A DNA stretch of 64,000 nucleotides, taken from Platerodrilus igneus. Taxonomy: Eukaryota; Arthropoda; Insecta; Coleoptera; Lycidae. The notes below the pieces were generated by a model. That model worked only from the letters and a program-made list of their open reading frames with translations, made no database searches and was not told where the DNA came from. Within the stretch, counting starts at the first letter, position 1. Each line of letters opens with the position of its first letter. The DNA is taken from assembly GCA_036346225.1 (NCBI GenBank), contig JARFIW010001469.1, forward strand, positions 11,440,001-11,504,000, read 5' to 3'. The translations under genes were made by a program, and so were the position numbers. Shown in pieces: positions 33,430-44,568 of the stretch.

Positions 33430-35830
33430 GGTGCGAAAAAGTGAACGCAAATTTTGCGCATCGAAGGACATCTCAGTTTAGATGTGATTTTCGATGTCAT
33501 CGGCCTGATACAACATCAAAGGTTATCTTGAATATCGGACATTAACCGCTGTACTTCAGGTAATTGTTCATTGTAGTAAAATATAAGAAGTTGCATATTT
33601 TTTTAATTCTTACGATTTTTCTCACTTGAAGGCCTGCTCACGTTTCACATACATAGCTTATTTTTCTTATTTTCCTTATTATGCGCAGGGCGACGACCTC
33701 ATCTATGAAAATGCATTCTTAGTAAAATCCCAGGAAAGTGAGTGAGTGCACTTGAAGATACGAGCTCATACAATAATACAAGAATGTTGGTAATTTACAC
33801 GTGCGGCGGGCGGTGTTGTTAACACCAGGAAAATGTATTTATTTAATTCTCAGGGTCTTTTTAAGAATTTTTGTACTTCAAAGGTGTGTGGTTAAACGTA
33901 CATGTTTTTGGGCCATTTTAGGCGGTTTATTTAAGCGCATAATTTATGTTAACCAATAGGAACCATAAACCTTTTAAAATTTATAATTGTTACCACAAAT
34001 CCGGCTTCGGGTACTTTACCAATATATTTAAACCAGTCGTTCCTGACCTTACTATTATCTAGAACAAATTAGACACGCTGAGGGTGTTTGAGTTGCTTTA
34101 GGTTTGTTCAAAGGCGACTAGAAAACCCCCATGAGCCGATGGCGATTTACGACGGGGCCGTTGCTTATTAATAAGCGATTAGCTATATCAATTAATAAAT
34201 TTTTCAACTAATTGAAACCTTCAGGCTTCAGGTATTTTTAAATGTAATTAAATGTCAATGTTCGCTCGTTATTTTGACAGATAACTACTACTAAAGTATG
34301 TGTTAGTAGTTGAAGGACGGTCATAGACCGAGGAAAAGCGACGTACTACATTGACTTTGTGGTAATTATTGGTTTGTTGGTTAAGTTCAGTGCAATGGTA
34401 TTACATAATCTAAGATAACGAAAAAATAACAATCTACATCGAATCTTTAAAGAAAACTTGAAGTTAAGAGCGCGACCTCAATACCCTGACAAATCTGGGT
34501 TAATATTCCTGCGTTTAATATACACAGTTACCATTTTGGTGCCTTTAGAATTGATGTATACATACATACTTGAAATTTATGGCTGCGCTGGTGGATTGAG
34601 ATAGGTTAGGTACATTAAATTCCTGCGACCATCAAACTGGTTTAAATTCCTAAGGTGTAATTAGAGCGACTTTTAGGAGCTATCGAAAAACATCGTTTGT
34701 CTAGTTTATCAGGTTTATGCAGATATTTAATTTACAAATTTGGTTCAGTATATCATTCTTATTAAATGGCGCCTATGCTCTTCAGAATCTCCGTAGGATA
34801 TCATATCAATTTGCCCAATTTCAAGGTTAGTTGTATGACTAAGCCAGTAAACATTTAAAAAATTTGTTTTAAACTCATATTAAGTTGTATTGCAAATCGG
34901 AACTAGCGGAACACAACCTTGAAAATCGACAGAGCAAATAGAAACAATAAACAAATTGCTACGATTTAAATCACAATGAATTTTTACAGTTACACGAATT
35001 GCGGTAATTATTGTTTTTCCCCCGTACACAAAAGTTACAATCCGCTGTTCAATTATTAGTCTACTTGCGCTGATGACTTACAACTATTTGTAAATGTTAT
35101 TGCCCCTTATAGTATGACAAATAATTTGAATAGATTTTCCATTCATTATCTTAGTGCCAAAGTCGCTTGTAGTCGTAGCGTCTATAGGGACAAAGTTCAC
35201 ATTATAAATTTTAATTTATCGTGTCTGGTAGAGTAAACAGATTGTCTGGTTAGAATATGTTGGAGTTCACGTGAATTTAGTTTAGTATAACTAGTTTTTG
35301 TATTCTTTTAAGTTAAACTACCTGAGCTACTCTTGTTGAGATTGTATTCAACCCACGCAAGAAGAATAAAAACGGCTTGACAAGTTCTGTAGTAAAACAT
35401 TTGGTACAAACGAGTACCTGTGACGCAAGATTATGGCAAAAAATGTACGTCATTTATTATAAATTATTTCCAGGAATGTGCATGTATTGCACGCGAGAAG
35501 ATTAACAAACTTATTGTCATATACCTCAAACACGTTTCTCTTTTCCTTGTGAATTAGAGTGTATACTATTTGTGAACTGTAGGGGCCGAAAAAACTGTCA
35601 CAACGTATTACCTACACTTAATTTCCTAGGACTGTCGTCTTATTGCTTTCACAATCTAAGAGCAAGTAGTTTTTACTAAGAACAAGACAGGTACAAGATG
35701 GCAGAGATTTTTATTGGTATCCAAAAAAATATCTATAATCACGACATCAAACCATCGTGTAAATATGAAAACGACTATAGAAGCTGGACCCGACTTTCTC
35801 AGCTTCGGTTTATGCCTTATAACTCGTGAG
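33430..35830. other. Upstream region of the P450 gene, unassigned
   Basis: About 2.4 kb with no reading frame, repeat or RNA gene that I can support. It is the natural place for xenobiotic-responsive control sites, but I cannot identify any by eye. Confidence 0.35.
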
Positions 35831-36330
35831 AGTTTTATGGCTTGTTGATGTTTTTTCTCTGATGAGTTGTTGTGGTGTTAGTTGATGTTCTTAATAAATT
35901 GTTGGTCTGGATTCCTCGAGGCCTGCTCTTGGAATCCCCTTGTTTTGATGCAGTGAGCAGTTTCCCGAATCTTCCCCTTGGTTGCTCTCCAACTACACGA
36001 TATCCGGATCCTGGGTCTACTGGCCTGTGGTTTTCGACCGACACGATGGCTATTCGCCACAGGCCGCTCCATCATCAGGTAGCTCGTCTAACAGGACTGA
36101 CGGATGTGCACCCCCAACGACTTCACTTGTGTACCCATTCCTCGGCGCCCCGCATAGCTGAAGAACTCCCCCAAGTTGTCACCGTTCCGTTGATCACCTT
36201 TGTTCGCCCGGAGGCGGTGGTAGATCACTGTTGCTGCTTCGGAAACTCAACTGATGAAAACGAATGAAAAAAACGACATAAATGGACTCATTTTAAATTT
36301 AATATAAAACTATATATACAAAAATTCCGG
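35831..36330. other. GC-richer block of unknown origin
   Basis: Base composition shifts upward against its surroundings. GGCCTGTGG (about 36022) and CCACAGGCC (about 36058) form an inverted repeat. A 131-residue plus-strand frame (35872-36267) and overlapping minus-strand frames exist, but none resembles a known protein. It abuts the LINE at 36330 and may be the leader of another retroelement. Confidence 0.3.
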
Positions 36331-36382
36331 AGGTAAAATAGTCCCCCATTCGGATCTCCGGGAGGGGACTACTTAGGGAGAT

Positions 36383-37266
36383 GTGATCCGAAAGAATAGA
36401 AAAAGATCCGTGAACATTCTGCGAGTCGGAGCGTGGAATGTCACAAGTATGAAACAAGTAGGTAAGCTAGAGAACCTGAAACTCCAAATGAATAGGTTAG
36501 CACTAGACATACTAGGAATTAGCGAAGTCCGCTGGCCAGGGGGGATTTGTGGAGTGGAGATTTCAGGGAAATTCATACAGGATCAGAGGAAGGAAATTCG
36601 GGTGTGGTAATAGTTATGCGAAAAAAGATAGGACAACGTGTGGAAAACTACTTACAAAAGAACGAAAGAGTACTCATGGTTAGATTTGAATCTAAACTGA
36701 TAAATACAGTAATAATACAAGTATACCTGCCCACCTCTAGCTACAGTGAGGAAGAAGTAGAGGCGATCTACAAAGATATCGAAGCCATACTAAGATACGT
36801 AAAAGAACACGAAAATTTAATAATTACGGGGGATTTGAATGCAGTGGTAGGTGAGGGTAGGAAAGGAGCGATAGTAGGTGTATTTGATTTAGGCACGAGA
36901 AATGACAGGGGAAATATGCTGCTAGAATTTTGCGACAAAAACAACTTAACTATCACAAATACATTATTTCAACATCATGCTTGGAGACGATACACGGGGA
37001 TGATGCCAGGAGATATTGGAAGATATCAAATAGATTATATTCTTGTTAGACAATGGTTTAGAAATCAAGTAAAAGACTGTAGAGTCTACCCGGAAGCAGA
37101 TATAGACCCTAATCACAACATCGTAATTGTGAAGGCCGCACTTAAATTTAAAAATCTGAAAAAGAGGAACCGAAAAAGGCACTTAGACTTTGAGAAGCTA
37201 AAAGATAAAGATATCCACAAAAGATTTGAAAAAAAGTCAAATGAATTGCTGAAAGAAAATTTCTGA
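36383..37266 (+). pseudogene. AP-type endonuclease of RTE-like LINE
   Basis: 36383-36610 carries VGAWNVTSMKQVGKLENLK and LDILGISEVRWPGG (catalytic Glu in EVRW). After a frame change, 36547-37266 (239 residues) carries MRKKIGQRVENYLQKNERV, ITGDLNAVVGEG (catalytic Asp and Asn), YQIDYILVRQWF and DPNHN, where the usual DHN reads NHN. This is the domain behind craniofacial-development-protein-2-like database names. It is a transposon endonuclease, not a developmental gene. Confidence 0.8.
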
Positions 37267-37315
37267 TACTAAAGAAATAGAAACAGAATGGAATAACGTT
37301 AAATCCAGCTTAGAC

Positions 37316-37936
37316 ATGGCAGCCAGAGATATTCTGGGGTATTCACAAAAAGAAAATAAGAAACCATGGATAACAAAGGATATGCTGAATTTAATAGAAG
37401 AAAGAGGAAAATACAAAAATAGATCAGACAAAACTGGAAAACAGAGATACAAAGTCATAGAATGGGAAATTATTCTCAAATGTAGGAAAGCCAAAGAACA
37501 ATGGATTGATAAAATGTGCAATGCCGTACAAACTAAGATGGAAATAGGAAAGACAGACGAAGCATACAAATTAATTAGAATGAATTTTAGGGAAATAAAA
37601 CCAGATAGCAAAAATATAAGGGATGCGGGAGGAAAGGTCATTATAGAAAATGTAAAGAAAGCAGCTAGATGGCAGGAATCTATAGGGAATTTATATTCAG
37701 GAGAGGAATTAACAGCATTAGAACAGAAATCTGACATTGAAAAGGATAACCTGGGATATCCTATACTTAGAGATGAGTTTGAATTAGCCTTAAAGAGTCT
37801 GAAAAATAGTAAGGCACCGGGTACAGATAAGGTGCAAACAGAAACTCTAAAAGCCGCTGGCCAAGCAGTAACAGAACGTCTCTTCCGACTTGTAAGCTAT
37901 ATGGACAGGAGAGATACCCAAAGATTTCAAACGTAA
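37316..37936 (+). pseudogene. Linker and RT N-terminus of RTE-like LINE
   Basis: 206 residues: MAARDILGYSQKENKKPWIT, a lysine-rich linker, LGYPILRDEFELALKSLKN and KAPGTDKVQTETLKAAGQ, the RT N-terminal block. It ends with a frameshift at YMDRRDTQRFQT, where intact copies read YMYETGEIPKDFK. Confidence 0.75.
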
Positions 37937-38084
37937 CATCAAAGTAACTATACTAAAAAAGTAGGCGCCGATAGATGTGAAAATTTTCGAACAATAAGCT
38001 TAACAGCACACGATTCAAAAATATTAACTAGAACTATACAAAGACGAATGGAAAAACGAGCTGAAGAAATACTGGAAGAAGATC

Positions 38085-38213
38085 AATTTGGGTTTAGGCG
38101 AAACAGGGAAATGCGTTAGGCTATTTTAGCTCTGAGGGTGATAATGAAGAAAACAAAAGAGAAGGGGAAAAGCGTATATATATATATATAAGAAAACAAA
38201 GAGAAGGAAAAGC

Positions 38214-38245
<32 letters not shown>

Positions 38246-38483
38246 GCTTTTCCCTTCTTTTGTTTTCTTCATTATCACCCTCAGAGCTAAAATAGCCTCC
38301 CGCATTTCCTGTTTCGCCTAAACCCAAATTGATCTTCTTCCAGTATTTCTTCTATTACTGCTGTTTGTTCTTTGTATAAGCTTTGTACTATTCGTCTATC
38401 CTTATAACTCATGCCAATCTTTTTGAGTATTTCGAATATTTTATTCCATTTTACATTGTCGAATGCTTTTTCCTGATCTACAA

Positions 38484-38552
<69 letters not shown>

Positions 38553-38555
38553 CAG
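38085..38555 (+). repeat. Inverted, permuted RT segment between (TA)n tracts
   Basis: 38250-38345 is the reverse complement of 38085-38200 (RT block EEILEEDQFGFRRN to KSVY). 38352-38490 is the reverse complement of the next RT block (GFVDQEKAFDNV to KEQTAVI). Read on the minus strand the two blocks are joined in the wrong order (AVI followed by EEILEEDQ). (TA)n tracts lie at about 38178-38192, 38217-38243 and 38491-38552, exactly where the normal LINE reads GCGTATATAGGG. Confidence 0.85.
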
Positions 38556-38714
38556 TAATAGAATTAGAGCAAGAAAGTAGAGAAGTAAATATTAAAAAAG
38601 AGGTGAGACAGGGATGTGCCTTATCCCCATTAATTTTTAACTTGTACATAGAAGAGGTAACGAATACTGTTAAATGTAGGAAGGCAATTGGAATTAATAT
38701 AATAAAATATTGAT

Positions 38715-39314
38715 ATGCTGAGATTTGCAGATGATATAGCGGTATTAGCATCTAGCAAGGAAGAGTTAGAAGCTGTTCTGAATGAAATGGAAACAGTTCT
38801 AACAAATAGAGTCGGTATGAAAATTAACAAAAATAAAACTAAAGTTCTAATATGCAAAAGAGGGGATAATAAATCAAAAAATAGAATACAAATGGGTAAC
38901 GAGAACTTACAAGAGGTTAAAGATTTCTACTACCTAGGAAGTCAAATAACGCAAGATGGGAAAAGCACAAAAGATATAAAACAAAGATTAGCACAAGGTC
39001 GTGTTTCATTTAACAAGAAAAAGCAACTACTGTGTTCAAAGACCACAAACATAGAAACAAGGAAAAGATTGCTTAAAACATATGTGTGGACCACAGCACT
39101 GTATGTCTGTGAAGACTGGACGGTAGGAGAACCAGACAAGAAAAAGGTAGAAGCCTTTGAAATGTGGTGCTACAGACGTATGATGACGATACCATGGACA
39201 GACAAAGTTAAGAACAAAGAGGAATTAGAAATGGTAGGGGAAGAAAATTTTTTGTGGAAAACTGTAAAAAGTAGAAGAAATAGGATGATAGGCCACATAC
39301 TAAGACACGAGTGA
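38715..39314 (+). pseudogene. RT palm/thumb and C-terminus of RTE-like LINE
   Basis: 199 residues opening with MLRFADDIAVLASSKEEL (motif C FADD), then MKINKNKTKVLICK, FYYLGSQITQDGKSTKDIKQ, TYVWTTALYVCEDWTVGEPD and RRNRMIGHILRHE. This is the intact-looking C-terminal part that most other copies lack. It ends at a stop before the usual tail. Confidence 0.8.
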
Positions 39315-39470
39315 ATAGTGCGGAATATATTAGAAGCAGAGATATGAAAAAGTAGTGGTAGACCTAGGTTAGACTACTGCACACAGATAGTGAAAGATGT
39401 AGGTTGTGAGAATTTCAGGGAAATTTGTAGACTAGCTCAGAATAGAAATCAGTGTAGGTACACTTCCAAC

Positions 39471-39749
39471 CAGCCGCAAGATGGAAAAACTAGTGACAAA
39501 AATAATAACTACACTTAAACATGGTGATTATTATAAACAACTACAGATATTGGTTTTGCAATACTCTCAACTAATGTTAATTGTGCGAAAGGATTTATTT
39601 GAAAACTATTAATACGGCAAATGTCTAAGTGTTGGGGGAACCTTGGCCGCCACAGGTTGCTTAACCTCCTTCACATACCACTGAATCTCGGTGAAATAGG
39701 GCATAAAATTAGAAAACAATAGAAGGAAATCGAGCTGTATATCGGCTGT
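39471..39749 (+). mobile_element. LINE-derived composite spacer with SINE target site
   Basis: LINE end and spacer (CATACCACTGAATCTCGG, then GAAAACAATAGAAGG) as in the other composites, cut at 39736-39749 by the SINE target TGTATATCGGCTGT. Confidence 0.65.
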
Positions 39750-40046
39750 AGGCGGCTCCGTGGCGTAGTGGTATGTGTGTGACTACTACGACCTAGGTCC
39801 CGGGTTCGAATCCCGACACGGTCCGCTTGAAAAATGTTAGGCGAGCATTTTTCGCAAAAATACACCCTCGTTCGGATGAGAGGTAAAATGGAGGTCCCGT
39901 GTGTGAGTGTTGTCACGCACGTTAAAGATACCTACCTTGCTTGGAACAGCAAGGATTCGGCAAAATTCAAAATTTTTCAGGTAAAAAAAACTCGCTTCCT
40001 GGCCAATGTAGTACCTTTGGGTGGAGCATTGCAAAATCACATGTAA
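39750..40046 (+). mobile_element. tRNA-derived SINE, best copy
   Basis: 297 bp. Begins AGGCGGCTCCGTGGCGTAGTGG (box A) and has GGTTCGAATCCCGAC (box B) at about 39803. The body includes GTTAGGCGAGC and TTGCTTGGAACAGC, ending ATCACATGTAA. A perfect 14-bp target duplication TGTATATCGGCTGT flanks it (39736-39749 and 40047-40060). A tRNA-related head, an unrelated body and long target repeats define a LINE-mobilised SINE. Confidence 0.92.
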
Positions 40047-40060
40047 TGTATATCGGCTGT

Positions 40061-41103
40061 TAACAAACTAAATCAGGAAACCTTATTAATTTAAATAAGT
40101 GTAATAAATAAAGAAATAATAAAATAGAGTAAAACCGCGCATCCCCCCAGGACTTACAAGTGAAGTGATAGTGATTGTGATCCCCCCAGAACGTTTAGTG
40201 CATATCCACAAGGACTTTAACAGTGCATATTCAATTCCCCCATAAAAGTAGAAAACCAATAGATGTAGGTAGACGACCAGAACTTCCGATGCTGGAGAAA
40301 TTTATATTGGAGGTAAGAATAAAATTGTGGCGGCTGTACTCGCATGAGCATTGATTTGTTATTTTAAACAGATTTTGAAATAAGCTAACAAGCACGTTTT
40401 TGTGTAATGGCGCTAGTCGATATAATGCTCATGCGAGTGCACCTGATAATGCATTTGCTTTTGCTAATATATGCACTGTTACATGCTTTTGCTTATTCAG
40501 AAATTTTTTATATATTTATTATATGTTTGTTTATATATTTATATTATATTTATATATATTTTTACACTTATATTTTTGCCTGCATTATATTGTTTTGTGG
40601 CTTGGTTTAATTCGTTTGACGTTCTGTTGCCAATTTTTGGTCGCAGTATAAATAGAAAAGAAGATTGTATATATAATATGTCAGTTAGGGAATGATAGGG
40701 AACGTTAGGGACAAATTTAGGATAAAATATTTAGATCAGGGAGGACGAATTTGTAAATTTATAAAGCAGGCAAAATAGCTGGATTCACTATTATTACATT
40801 TGGCAAATGCTTAGAAATTTGAATCCATTTTAAATTAACTAGCTAGATTTGGATAGTTTTAAGTCTGCCCTTCAGGTCGCACTGGTAAGCAGAGCCGGCG
40901 TCTGCTATCCGGTATTACGGATCCCTCCCCCTCTCATTTTTGCTCGTCTTGTTGATCGGGTACACTCCAAAGTCAACGCTATGGATACCATTATGTAAAC
41001 CTTGTTTTTAGTTTTTATTTCAGTCTGTTAGATTTTTATTTAGGGTGGATTAATTATGAAGTTAGAATAAATTAGAAGCACGTTTATTTTTCGCGTTTAA
41101 ACC
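40061..41103. other. Unassigned 1-kb segment between two SINE ends
   Basis: No protein similarity. Bounded on the left by the SINE target repeat (TGTATATCGGCTGTT) and on the right by a second SINE 3' end (about 41104-41135, GTAGTACCTTCGGGTGG) followed at 41173-41186 by the same 14-mer. It contains a few CCCCCC patches (about 40144, 40182) and T-rich sequence. It may be a separate insertion or a partial duplication. Confidence 0.4.
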
Positions 41104-41186
41104 TAATGTAGTACCTTCGGGTGGAGCATTGGGGACGTGTCCGCAAGTATAGCGGCCCTTATTCAAATTATAATGTATATCGGCTG

Positions 41187-41462
41187 TTCTGAGAATTGCA
41201 GGGAACGGTGTAGGCTAGCTCAGAACATAAATAAGCAGAGATACAAGTCCAACCAGTTTCAAGATGTAAAACCCAATGACGAAAAAATAAGTGCTCTTAA
41301 ATCTGATGATTATTATAAACAACTACAGGTGTTGGTTGTGAAATATTTTCAACTAATGTTGATTGTGCGAAAAGATAAATTGGAAAACTATTAATTTTAT
41401 AATGGTTCAGGTGCTGGAGATCTTGGCAGCCAAAGACTGCTTACTCCCCTTCATATACCACT
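41187..41462 (+). mobile_element. LINE tail and spacer, left part (R1-type LINE inserted)
   Basis: RTE-like tail (GAGAATTGCAGGG ... TGTAGGCTAGCTCAGAAC) and spacer up to CTTCATATACCACTG at 41448-41462. The spacer resumes at about 45716 (ATATCGGGGAAATAGGG) after the R1-clade element. Confidence 0.65.
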
Positions 41463-41514
41463 GTGGACCTTAGCAAACCGTGGTCACAAGCAATATCTAT
41501 AACAAAAGATCCAA

Positions 41515-42336
41515 ATGGATAAGAACGTAAAAATAGCCCAGATCAATACAAATAGAAATAAAACAGTTAATGGGGAGCTGAGGTCCATTGCAGACACACA
41601 AGATATTGACATTTTAGTGCTACAGGAACCATATACTTTTAAAAAGCAAGTTAGAGGTATGCCCTCTATGGCACGATGTATTTGCAGCGGAGAAAACCCC
41701 AAATCTGCAATCATAATACTTAACAAAATGATAACAGCGACCGTTATTAACAAATTTACAAATACGCACTGCACCTGCGTAGAAATAAGTTCAAAAGATG
41801 GAGATACATTGATTTTGATAAACATGTACTTCCAATTCGCAGACCCAATAGAGCAATACCTGAACGAATTACACAGCATCATAACAGAGTACAACAATAA
41901 ACAGATGATAATCATGGCCGACATAAACGCAAAATCAGGTCTATGGCATAGTAACATAACCGACGAAAAAGGTGAGAAAATGGAGGACTTAATAAACGAA
42001 TTGGGACTATATATAGAGAACAAAGCAGGACAGATACCAACTTTCGCTGGAAGAGCGGGAGCAGCCACAAATATAGATGTCACTATAACAAATGAAAAAG
42101 GACACGGAAAAATTCACGACTGGGAGGTACATGAAAACTTGACGCTAAGCGATCATAACCTAATTATTTTTAGCCTGACAACACAGAAAAAGCATGACGC
42201 TAAACCAAAACAACCATTAGAGAGTACATACAAGTACAATCTAAGGCGAGCAGACTGGGGAAAGTTATTGGATAGCTTCATTACACTAGAACATATCCAA
42301 CACAACGGAGATATAATAAATACGCAAGTAATCTAA
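41515..42336 (+). pseudogene. R1-clade ORF2: endonuclease domain
   Basis: 273 residues from an ATG. VKIAQINTNRNK at the start, ILVLQEPY with the catalytic Glu at about residue 38, MADINAKSGLWHS with Asp136 and Asn138, and LSDHNLI with His214. All key residues of the AP-type nuclease are present. A frameshift near 42336 separates it from the RT. Confidence 0.85.
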
Positions 42337-42356
42337 CAGTTAAAATACAACAAGCA

Positions 42357-43678
42357 ATGGAGAAATCCATCCCACATACAAATACTGCTTCAAAACCAAA
42401 AAATTTCAAATGGAGCAGAGAACTAAAAATCCTTAAGACCAACGTAAGGAAAGCAAGAAAGACATATCAGAGATCCATACCATTTGAGGACCGACAAAAC
42501 AACTTACAAACGTATAAAGGATTAAAAAAGATATACAAGGACGAAATCACAAAAGAACGCCAGAATAGTTGTAACATGACTCTCGACATGTGGGGGATGC
42601 CCTACAAAATTATCAGGCAGAAAATTCGTCCACCTATAACCTTCACAACAATAGAAATTCCAAACCAATCGGGAATATACACAAACACATTGAAAGAAAC
42701 AATTACTACATTACTAAACGAACTGCTACCAGGATACGACGACAACAACGAAACGGCATATCATACACCTCAAAGACAACAGATTGGGACAAGATATGAA
42801 ACTAACTATGAAGTAAATGAATTCACTGATCAAGAGGGGAAGATCAAAAAAGCTCCAGGGCCTGATGGTATCCAAATGGAAGTTATTCAAACCTTAAAAT
42901 ACAAACTTACACTAATCCTAACAACCTTGATAAATGCATGTCTGAAACAGGGCACGGTTCCAACCTGCTGGAAAATTGCAAATGTTGCAATCATCGATAA
43001 GGGTAAAACGAAGGACCCAACAAAAACAGACTCATGTAGACCAATCTGCCTCATAAATACCATGGCAAAAGTGCAAGAAAGATTACTATATAAGAGACTT
43101 AAACAACATCGGAAGTAACTGGGGAAAATTCCCTTCAATTTGGCTTCAGAAAGGAATGATCAGCCGAAGACGCAATAAATTATCTTATGAGCACTGTGCG
43201 ACAAACAGATGAGAAGTACTGCATAGCCATGTTTATAGATATAAAAGAGGCCTTAGATAATCTATGGTGGCCCTGTTTATTCAGAAGACTTCAAAAAATT
43301 AAATGTCCAAAGCTGCTTTATCGCAGTATTAGAAATTACTGCCAAGACAGATATGCATATACCCGAATTGCAAATGATATACACAATATAGTTATAACAA
43401 AGGGCTGTTCACAGGGATCAATCTGTGGTCTGCTCTTATGGGACATAACAATCGAAGAGTTACTACTACTAATAAACGACAATTCAAATACTGCCTCGGT
43501 CACGGCATATGCCGATGACATAGCTGTGGCGGTTATAGGTAACTCAGTAATTCAATTAAAAAAAAAGAAACTGACATCATCGAACTGGTGTAAATCGAAC
43601 AAATTACAGATTTCCACTGAAAAGACAACTTACGCTGTGTTAAAGGGAGCTATAAAAGTAGGTCCATTTTCAAAGTAG
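42357..43678 (+). pseudogene. R1-clade ORF2: reverse transcriptase domain
   Basis: 42357-43118 carries the N-terminal region with KIKKAPGPDGIQMEVI and CRPICLINTMAKVQERLLYKRL. After a break, 43187-43678 carries motif A MFIDIKEALDNLWWP (catalytic Asp kept, usual AF reads AL), motif B TKGCSQGSICGLLLW and motif C YADD (residues 108-111 of that stretch). The active site is preserved; two frame changes are not. Confidence 0.85.
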
Positions 43679-43679
43679 A

Positions 43680-44568
43680 GGGAATCACCATTAGGAGAAG
43701 CAAAGTAATAAAATATTTAGGGGTACAGATAGACGAAAAAACCAGCTTTCTAGAGCATATAGAAGAAAAATGTTACAACGCGAAGGTCGCAATAAACATC
43801 TTAGCGAATCTAGCGCACAACGAATACCGAATTCCCCTGAAAAGTATAGAAACATACGCGAACTCGGTAATGCTAGCGATGATCTCACATGCAGTCAGCA
43901 TGTGGGCACATCGACTAAACACCTTTAAGATGAAATCCAAAATAAATCAGGCGCAACGAACAGCGATGCTTAGACTGTCCGGAGCGTATCGGACAACTTC
44001 GTTCAATGCGCTGTCGGTAATCTTGGGCATAATGCCGTATGATCTGCATGTCAAAGAGAAAGCAGTAATCTACTGGACGAGGAAGGGAGAGCTCAACCAC
44101 GTGAACGAGCTGATAGAGAGCGAAAATCAGACAATTAAAGACATACACAATAACACACTCCGCACATTGCAGGCACGATGGAGTGCAGCCACCTACGGAA
44201 GAAGGACATACACTTTCTTACCGAACATAATAGAAAGGACACAGACGAAACATTTTAATCCATCTGAAGGTATGGTCCAATTCCTCACGGAGCATGGACC
44301 ATATGACACTTACAAACATATCAGAGATCTACAAGAATACGACAAATGTGAATGTGGCCATCAGGGAACACCGGAGCATATAATACTCGAATGCCCAATC
44401 TTTGAGTTCGAAGCAAAAGAACTAAGAGATTTGAGCAGAGATACAATATATAACTATATAAGATCAGAACATACCGTTAATATCCTTAACATTACAACAA
44501 ACAGAATTACCCATATCATGAAACAACAATATATAACAACTCTAAAAAGACGACAACGGAATTACTAA
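43680..44568 (+). pseudogene. R1-clade ORF2: thumb and zinc-motif C-terminus
   Basis: Starts with EGITIRRSKVIKYLGVQID and continues in another frame from 43870 to the natural stop (232 residues). The zinc motif CECGHQGTPEHIILEC has Cys160, Cys162, His170 and Cys175. Such a C-terminal motif is standard in the R1 clade and thought to help target RNA or DNA binding. Confidence 0.8.

Larger units (their letters stand above)
36330..39470 (+). mobile_element. RTE-like LINE (family 1), internally rearranged
   Basis: Starts in the 5' UTR (TAGTCCCCCATTCGGATC). Then come the endonuclease (36383-37266), linker (37316-37936), RT fingers to 38190, a scrambled segment with (TA)n tracts (38085-38555), RT palm and thumb (38560-39314) and tail to about 39470. 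It is the best-preserved family-1 copy in the window, but frameshifts at about 36600, 37266 and 37936 and the rearrangement disable it. Confidence 0.85.

Noticed and set aside
36030..36080. CTGATGA and GAAA on the minus strand, a second hammerhead candidate
   Set aside because: The sequence between the two blocks does not form a helix II next to the core.
36383..37266. Host craniofacial development protein 2 gene
   Set aside because: It is followed by an RT, is damaged and exists in several copies with LINE 5' UTRs; it is the endonuclease of an RTE-like LINE.
38121..38327. Tyrosine/isoleucine repeat protein
   Set aside because: The run comes from (TA)n microsatellite translation in the rearranged LINE.
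39750..39824. Possible tRNA gene
   Set aside because: Boxes A and B are present, but the acceptor stem does not close, the sequence runs into a SINE body, and the copy is repeated with target duplications.
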